From: Nitrospiria bacterium
GTDB lineage: Bacteria > Nitrospirota > CAKKRA01 > 9FT-COMBO-42-15
NCBI GenBank assembly: GCA_919903585.1
Contig: CAKKST010000268.1
Location: 1-17,630 of the forward strand
DNA: 17,630 nt
Direction of reading: 5' to 3'
The position numbers and the translations under genes were made by a program. Shown here one piece after another: positions 14,470 through 17,630 of the stretch (position 1 is its first letter; each line of letters opens with the position of its first letter). The notes under the pieces are model-generated. The model did no database searches and was not told where the DNA came from. It was given only the letters and a program-made list of their open reading frames with translations.

Positions 14470-15129
14470 TTATACCTGAGGAAATTTATAGTCCTTCAGC
14501 TCTGTTATCTCAAATACCCCTTCAATCTTGTCTGCCTCAAGCAGGACCTTTTTTACCTTTCCCTGCCACATATCAATAAACGCCTTGTGTTCTTCTTTCG
14601 TAGCAGTTCCAGAAACAACCAGAGGCATCAAATCAGACATCCTTTCATCCACTGGAATAACACCTGGGTTATATGCAACCTTTACAGCCTTATTATTGTC
14701 TGTCCTTTGGAAGATAAAGGCATTAAATTCACCATGCTCTTCATCAAAGACAAGTTTATTTCTTCTAACAAATCTTCCGCCGAGTCCTCCAAATCCAGTG
14801 ATTGGAGCAGCGCCTGTAATAAAACTAATTACCTGCGATATTGGGCCGTAAGCCATATCAAGCGGCCCGCCTAAAACAGCAACCTTTATCTCTCCACGAA
14901 CAGGTATTTCATTTCCGTAAAGCGCCTTTAGCGCCTTAAGGGTAATCATATACGCGCCTGCAACAGCAGGGCAGGAGTGCCCTGCGAGCTTTACTGCATC
15001 AGGGTATTTGAAGACAAGAACCTCATCCTCTGCAATTGCCCCAAGCACCACTGCCAATGGGTCTTTCAGTTTAATCGGCTCTGCCTTATCAAAAAAATCC
15101 TGCAGCCATTTACTCTGTCCTTCCGCCAT
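14470..15129 (-). CDS. FmdE-family protein
   Basis: A 219-residue protein resembling FmdE, named from the formylmethanofuran dehydrogenase operon, but found widely in bacteria without methanogenesis. The conserved His51 and Cys53 occur in KLAGHSCPAVAGAYMITLKA, comparable to the HGHxCPG motif of FmdE. A glycine-rich block, ITGFGGLGGRFVRRN, follows mid-protein. No C-terminal zinc-finger cysteines are seen. It is probably cytoplasmic, as there is no signal peptide. ATG at 15129 is preferred over an upstream in-frame start because AGGAGG sits just ahead of it. It stands alone, convergent with the zinc-finger gene. Its biochemical role is unknown; metal or molybdopterin-related functions proposed for the family are not shown by this sequence. 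Confidence 0.72.
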   Translation of the reverse strand: MAEGQSKWLQDFFDKAEPIKLKDPLAVVLGAIAEDEVLVFKYPDAVKLAGHSCPAVAGAYMITLKALKALYGNEIPVRGEIKVAVLGGPLDMAYGPISQVISFITGAAPITGFGGLGGRFVRRNKLVFDEEHGEFNAFIFQRTDNNKAVKVAYNPGVIPVDERMSDLMPLVVSGTATKEEHKAFIDMWQGKVKKVLLEADKIEGVFEITELKDYKFPQV

Positions 15130-15208
15130 ATTTATTCCTCCTGCCCTAAGAATTATTAAGGAGAACACAAAATAGTTTGCATTTCTTATGTGCTAAATAC
15201 CCCAATTC

Positions 15209-15282
15209 GTCATTCCCGCATGTATTTAGCGGGAATCCATTACGATCACTCTGGATGCCCGATAGAAGCATTCGGGCATGAC
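15209..15282. repeat. GTCATTCC-type palindromic repeat, copy 2
   Basis: It begins GTCATTCCCGC and ends GGGCATGAC, with internal CCCGC/GCGGG (15215-15234 region) and GCCCGA/TCGGGC stems, and the family core AATCCA facing TGGAT. Internal hairpins differ from copy 1 while ends and core are shared, suggesting compensatory change that preserves structure. It lies in the leader of the FmdE-like gene. Confidence 0.8.
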
Positions 15283-15348
15283 AGAAAAGGCGATGTTTCT
15301 TTGGAACAACGCAAATGCAATCTGTATTATGCTCTCATCAGTAAGTTT

Positions 15349-15376
15349 ATTATATATAGTTTTCCTTGAAAGTCAA
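15349..15376 (-). promoter_or_regulatory. Likely promoter of the FmdE-like gene
   Basis: Minus strand: TTGACT (15376-15371), a 16-bp spacer, then TATAAT (15354-15349). The leader would be about 210 nt and includes repeat copy 2. A second TATAAT with an extended-10 TG lies upstream at 15392-15400 and is an alternative. The rest of the 15130-15507 gap shows no gene. Confidence 0.55.
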
Positions 15377-15463
15377 AAACATTATGCTGTCATTATAGCA
15401 ATTGGTAGTAAATAGATGATATGATTTAGTTCATACAAAGAAATTTTACGGAAATTTTGGAGA

Positions 15464-15479
15464 CACCCTGCCAAGGGTG
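15464..15479. other. Small hairpin downstream of the adaptor gene
   Basis: CACCCT (15464-15469), loop GCCA, AGGGTG (15474-15479). It lies 29 bp beyond the end of the adaptor gene on the minus strand. It could help end that transcript, but no T-run follows, so the terminator call is weak. Confidence 0.3.
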
Positions 15480-15507
15480 AGGTTGAATGGAACTGCATAG
15501 GTGAGCT

Positions 15508-16515
15508 TCACTTAACCACAACCCTCTCTCCTTCCTTCACCCCTTCAACTATCTCCACATGTACATCGTCCTTCTCGCCTGTTTTGATTTTTTTCTTTTC
15601 CTTTTTGCCGTTATTCAAAATATACAGAAATTCTCCGTTTTCATCCCGCTGTACAGCCTTTTTCGGCGCTATTAATGCCTTCTCCTTTTCAATGATAATT
15701 ATCTTTGCATCTACTGTCATGCCGAGTGTAAGCCTTTCTGTTGGGTTTAGTTCAATCTCTGTTTCCAATACCTTTTTATCCATAATTTCTTTTGGGTCAT
15801 TGGATTTTATCAGCTTCTTGCCGACCATCATGCCAATTTTGGCAATCTTGCCGTTAAATCTTTCTCCGGGATATGTATCAGTTGTAACATAAGCTGTCTG
15901 GTCTAATTTTAATTTTCCTATGTCAGATTCATCAACTTCTACTTTTGCCTTTATCTTGCTCACATCAGCAAGAAGCAGTATTGTCTCTGGAGGGCCGAGG
16001 TTGCTTATTACCTCACCCTCTTCTTTATATTTTCTTACTATTGTGCCTGCGAAAGGTGCGCGGATAATGGTATTTGAGAGGTTAGCCTTTAGATATTCTA
16101 ATGATGCCTTTGACCTTTTATATTCGTCTTCTGAATCTTCGTATTCCTTTTTTGATATTATTCCATCTTCATAAAGATTTTTTGCCCTTTTATAGTTTCT
16201 TTCTGCCTGTGAAAAGATAGTCTCTGCCTCTTTTACCTGTGCATCTAATTCCTCGCTGTCTAATAAAACAAGGGACTGGCTTGTTTTAACAATATCACCT
16301 TCCTTTACTAAAATCCTTTTTATCCTGCCTGTTATCTTAGCGCTCAGCTCTGCCTGATTTACTCCTTCTATTTTTCCTGTTGCTGCAACAATCTGGTTTA
16401 TCTTACCGTATTGAACTATTACTGTATTATTGTTTTCTCTGTTCTTTAATCCCAAGAATAGAAAAACCGCGCCTATTGCGAGTATAATTGATATAATGAC
16501 CCATTTATTTTTCAA
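15508..16515 (-). CDS. HlyD/MacA-type periplasmic adaptor of an ABC exporter
   Basis: A membrane-fusion protein linking an inner-membrane exporter to an outer-membrane channel. Residues 5-23 (WVIISIILAIGAVFLFLGL) form one N-terminal membrane anchor. Lipoyl-like halves follow: AKITGRIKRILVKEGDIV, and after the hairpin IIRAPFAGTIVRKYKEEGEVI. Between them is a charged coiled-coil hairpin (about 90-145, KEAETIFSQAERNYKRAKNL). Beta-barrel and membrane-proximal domains complete 335 residues. The start is TTG at 16515: AGGAGT (16530-16525) fits it at nine bases, and no in-frame ATG exists nearby. It follows the ATPase gene by 232 bp filled with two repeats. With the ATPase and FtsX-like permease it forms a MacAB-like system; the substrate is unknown and no TolC gene is in the window. 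Confidence 0.88.
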   Translation of the reverse strand: MKNKWVIISIILAIGAVFLFLGLKNRENNNTVIVQYGKINQIVAATGKIEGVNQAELSAKITGRIKRILVKEGDIVKTSQSLVLLDSEELDAQVKEAETIFSQAERNYKRAKNLYEDGIISKKEYEDSEDEYKRSKASLEYLKANLSNTIIRAPFAGTIVRKYKEEGEVISNLGPPETILLLADVSKIKAKVEVDESDIGKLKLDQTAYVTTDTYPGERFNGKIAKIGMMVGKKLIKSNDPKEIMDKKVLETEIELNPTERLTLGMTVDAKIIIIEKEKALIAPKKAVQRDENGEFLYILNNGKKEKKKIKTGEKDDVHVEIVEGVKEGERVVVK

Positions 16516-16544
16516 TTTGATGTTACTCCTCTGTAAGTCCTTTT

Positions 16545-16629
16545 GTCATTCCTGCCCCGCATCAAAGTGCGGGGTAAACTCCAGCAGGAATCCAGAAATA
16601 ATAAAAGACTGGATTCCTGAATGGCAATG
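16545..16629. repeat. GTCATTCC-type palindromic repeat, copy 3 (partly decayed)
   Basis: It begins GTCATTCCTGCCCCGC and has CCCCGCA/TGCGGGG (16555-16575 region) as an internal stem. AGGAATCCAG faces CTGGATTCCT, the same core as copy 1. The right end reads GAATGGCAATG instead of a clean GGAATGAC, so the terminal repeat has degenerated. It lies 30 bp upstream of the adaptor start. Confidence 0.78.
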
Positions 16630-16640
16630 TTAATTAATTT

Positions 16641-16750
16641 TAAAATCCCCCTTAATCCCCCTTTTTCAAAGGGGGAAACTTTCCCCTCTATTAAGAGGGG
16701 ATAAAGGGGTGTGTTCCCCTCTTTAGAAAAGAGGGGTTAGGGGAGATTTA
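16641..16750. repeat. Triple-hairpin C-rich repeat between ATPase and adaptor genes
   Basis: Three stems in 110 bp: CCCCCTTT/AAAGGGGG (16657-16664 with 16668-16675), CCCCTCT/AGAGGGG (16683-16689 with 16694-16700) and CCCCTCTT/AAGAGGGG (16716-16723 with 16729-16736). The outer ends TAAAATCCCCCTTAATCCCC and GGGGTTAGGGGAGATTTA are roughly complementary. The repeat runs to the stop codon of the ATPase gene and lies inside the exporter transcript. Its end resembles the repeat inside carA. Confidence 0.85.
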
Positions 16751-17458
16751 TTTAACATAACTTATTGCGTTTGTATGAGTGCCGTTTTTCAATCTCCCGT
16801 CTTCCAAATAAAGTATCCTGTCTGCCATGTCCATCACACGGCTGTCATGGGTAACGATAACCACAGAGCTCTTTTCCTTTATTGACAGTTCCCGCAAAAG
16901 CTCTATTACAGAGTGCCCTGTCTTTGAGTCCAGATTCCCTGTGGGCTCATCTGCTAAGATGATTGTCGGTCTGTTTGCTAATGCCCTTGCAATAGACACA
17001 CGTTGTTTCTGGCCTCCGCTCAAGTCCATTGGCAGGAAATCCACCCTGTCTTTTAGCCCGACCCTTTCTAATAATTGCCTTGCCTCTTCCTTTGCCTTTC
17101 TCCCTTTTATGCCTTTAAGATTTAATGATACCTCAACATTCTCCAATGCAGTCAAGGCAGGAAAAAGATTAAATGCCTGAAAGATAAAGCCGATATATTT
17201 ATTCCTAATCTCAGGCAGAGAGTATTCATCCAACTCATGTGTTTTGATCCCCTTTATTATAACCTCCCCGCTTGTTGGCCTTAGGATACATCCCATTATA
17301 GAAAGCAGTGTTGTCTTGCCGCTTCCTGACGGCCCCATGACAGCAACAACCTCGCTGCTCTTTACATTGAATGATACATCATCTACTGCCATGACTTCAA
17401 CAGATGCTTCATGGTAAATCTTTTTTAATCTTTTTACTTCAATATTATTTTCTTCCAT
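16748..17458 (-). CDS. ABC transporter ATP-binding protein, MacB/LolD-like
   Basis: The ATPase of an ABC exporter acting at the inner membrane. All motifs are intact: Walker A GPSGSGKT (42-49), Q-loop FIFQ (Gln94), signature LSGGQKQR (146-153), Walker B IILADE (166-171) and H-loop His204 in VTHD. FIFQAFNLFPALTALENVEV is typical of the MacB/LolD/FtsE subgroup that pairs with FtsX-like permeases. ATG at 17458 is preferred to an in-frame TTG at 17476, giving 236 residues, because it lies one base after the permease stop. The gene sits between permease and adaptor genes in one transcript. The substrate cannot be inferred. Confidence 0.92.
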   Translation of the reverse strand: MEENNIEVKRLKKIYHEASVEVMAVDDVSFNVKSSEVVAVMGPSGSGKTTLLSIMGCILRPTSGEVIIKGIKTHELDEYSLPEIRNKYIGFIFQAFNLFPALTALENVEVSLNLKGIKGRKAKEEARQLLERVGLKDRVDFLPMDLSGGQKQRVSIARALANRPTIILADEPTGNLDSKTGHSVIELLRELSIKEKSSVVIVTHDSRVMDMADRILYLEDGRLKNGTHTNAISYVK

Positions 17459-17459
17459 C

Positions 17460-17630
17460 TTAAACCTTAAATACAATTGCAGGGTCTATCTTTGTTGCCT
17501 TTCTTATAGAGATAAATGACGCAAAGACGCACATCAGTATAGTAAGAAAAAAGACAGTTACTATCAGATAATTTGGTATAATCATGGCAAGGCCTGTCTT
17601 TTCATACCCCTTTATCAGAAACTGTGTTAT
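17460..17630 (-). CDS. FtsX-like ABC permease, C-terminal end only
   Basis: The window ends inside this gene; the last 56 codons are visible. They encode a hydrophobic helix (MIIPNYLIVTVFFLTILMCV) and a cytoplasmic tail, SIRKATKIDPAIVFKV. This is the last membrane segment and the A-x-x-x-D-P-A-I motif seen at the C terminus of FtsX/MacB-type permeases. The stop lies one base before the ATPase start, so translation is coupled. The remainder, including the large extracytoplasmic domain, is outside the window. Confidence 0.83.
   Translation of the reverse strand: MTQFLIKGYEKTGLAMIIPNYLIVTVFFLTILMCVFASFISIRKATKIDPAIVFKV

Overview
The window is a dense, moderately AT-rich bacterial segment of mostly housekeeping genes, peppered with C-rich palindromic and tandem repeats. 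A periplasmic-adaptor/ABC exporter points to a Gram-negative envelope. PyrK/PyrD class 1B (NAD-linked) fits an anaerobe. The archaeal-type S-adenosylmethionine synthetase, the carB-greA linkage and heavy AGG/ATA codon use suggest an uncultured Nitrospirota- or deltaproteobacteria-like lineage. That placement is inference, not proof.

Layout. (1) 1-9245, plus strand: a pyrimidine operon, pyrB (3' end), pyrC, carA, carB, greA, pyrK, pyrD, then an S-adenosylmethionine hydrolase. Most junctions overlap or nearly touch. The two larger gaps, on either side of carB, are each filled by a roughly 87-bp palindromic repeat. (2) 9343-10940, plus: two translationally coupled kinase-like genes, an APH/choline-kinase-fold protein and an APS-kinase-like protein. 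(3) 11005-12417, minus: an RpoD-family sigma factor with a clear promoter and, upstream of it, a 56-codon ribbon-helix-helix protein with its own promoter and operator-like palindromes. (4) 12542-14389, plus: a strong promoter, archaeal-type S-adenosylmethionine synthetase and a DksA/TraR zinc-finger protein. (5) 14470-15129, minus: an FmdE-like protein. (6) 15508-17630, minus: a MacAB-like exporter in the order permease (cut by the window end), ATPase, adaptor.

The most unusual content is the repeats inside genes. carB carries two in-frame insertions (about 35 and 33 residues), each with an identical 30-bp array of a CTTGCCC heptamer. carA carries an in-frame palindromic insert in its interdomain linker. 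pyrD begins with a duplicated 14-bp unit. All leave the frame and the recognised catalytic motifs intact, and removing the two carB inserts gives a normal CarB length. Whole-gene carB is also bracketed by two inverted copies of another palindromic repeat. Three copies of a third repeat family, with GTCATTCC-type ends, lie between genes in the right half. I see no CRISPR array, rRNA, tRNA, transposase or phage gene.
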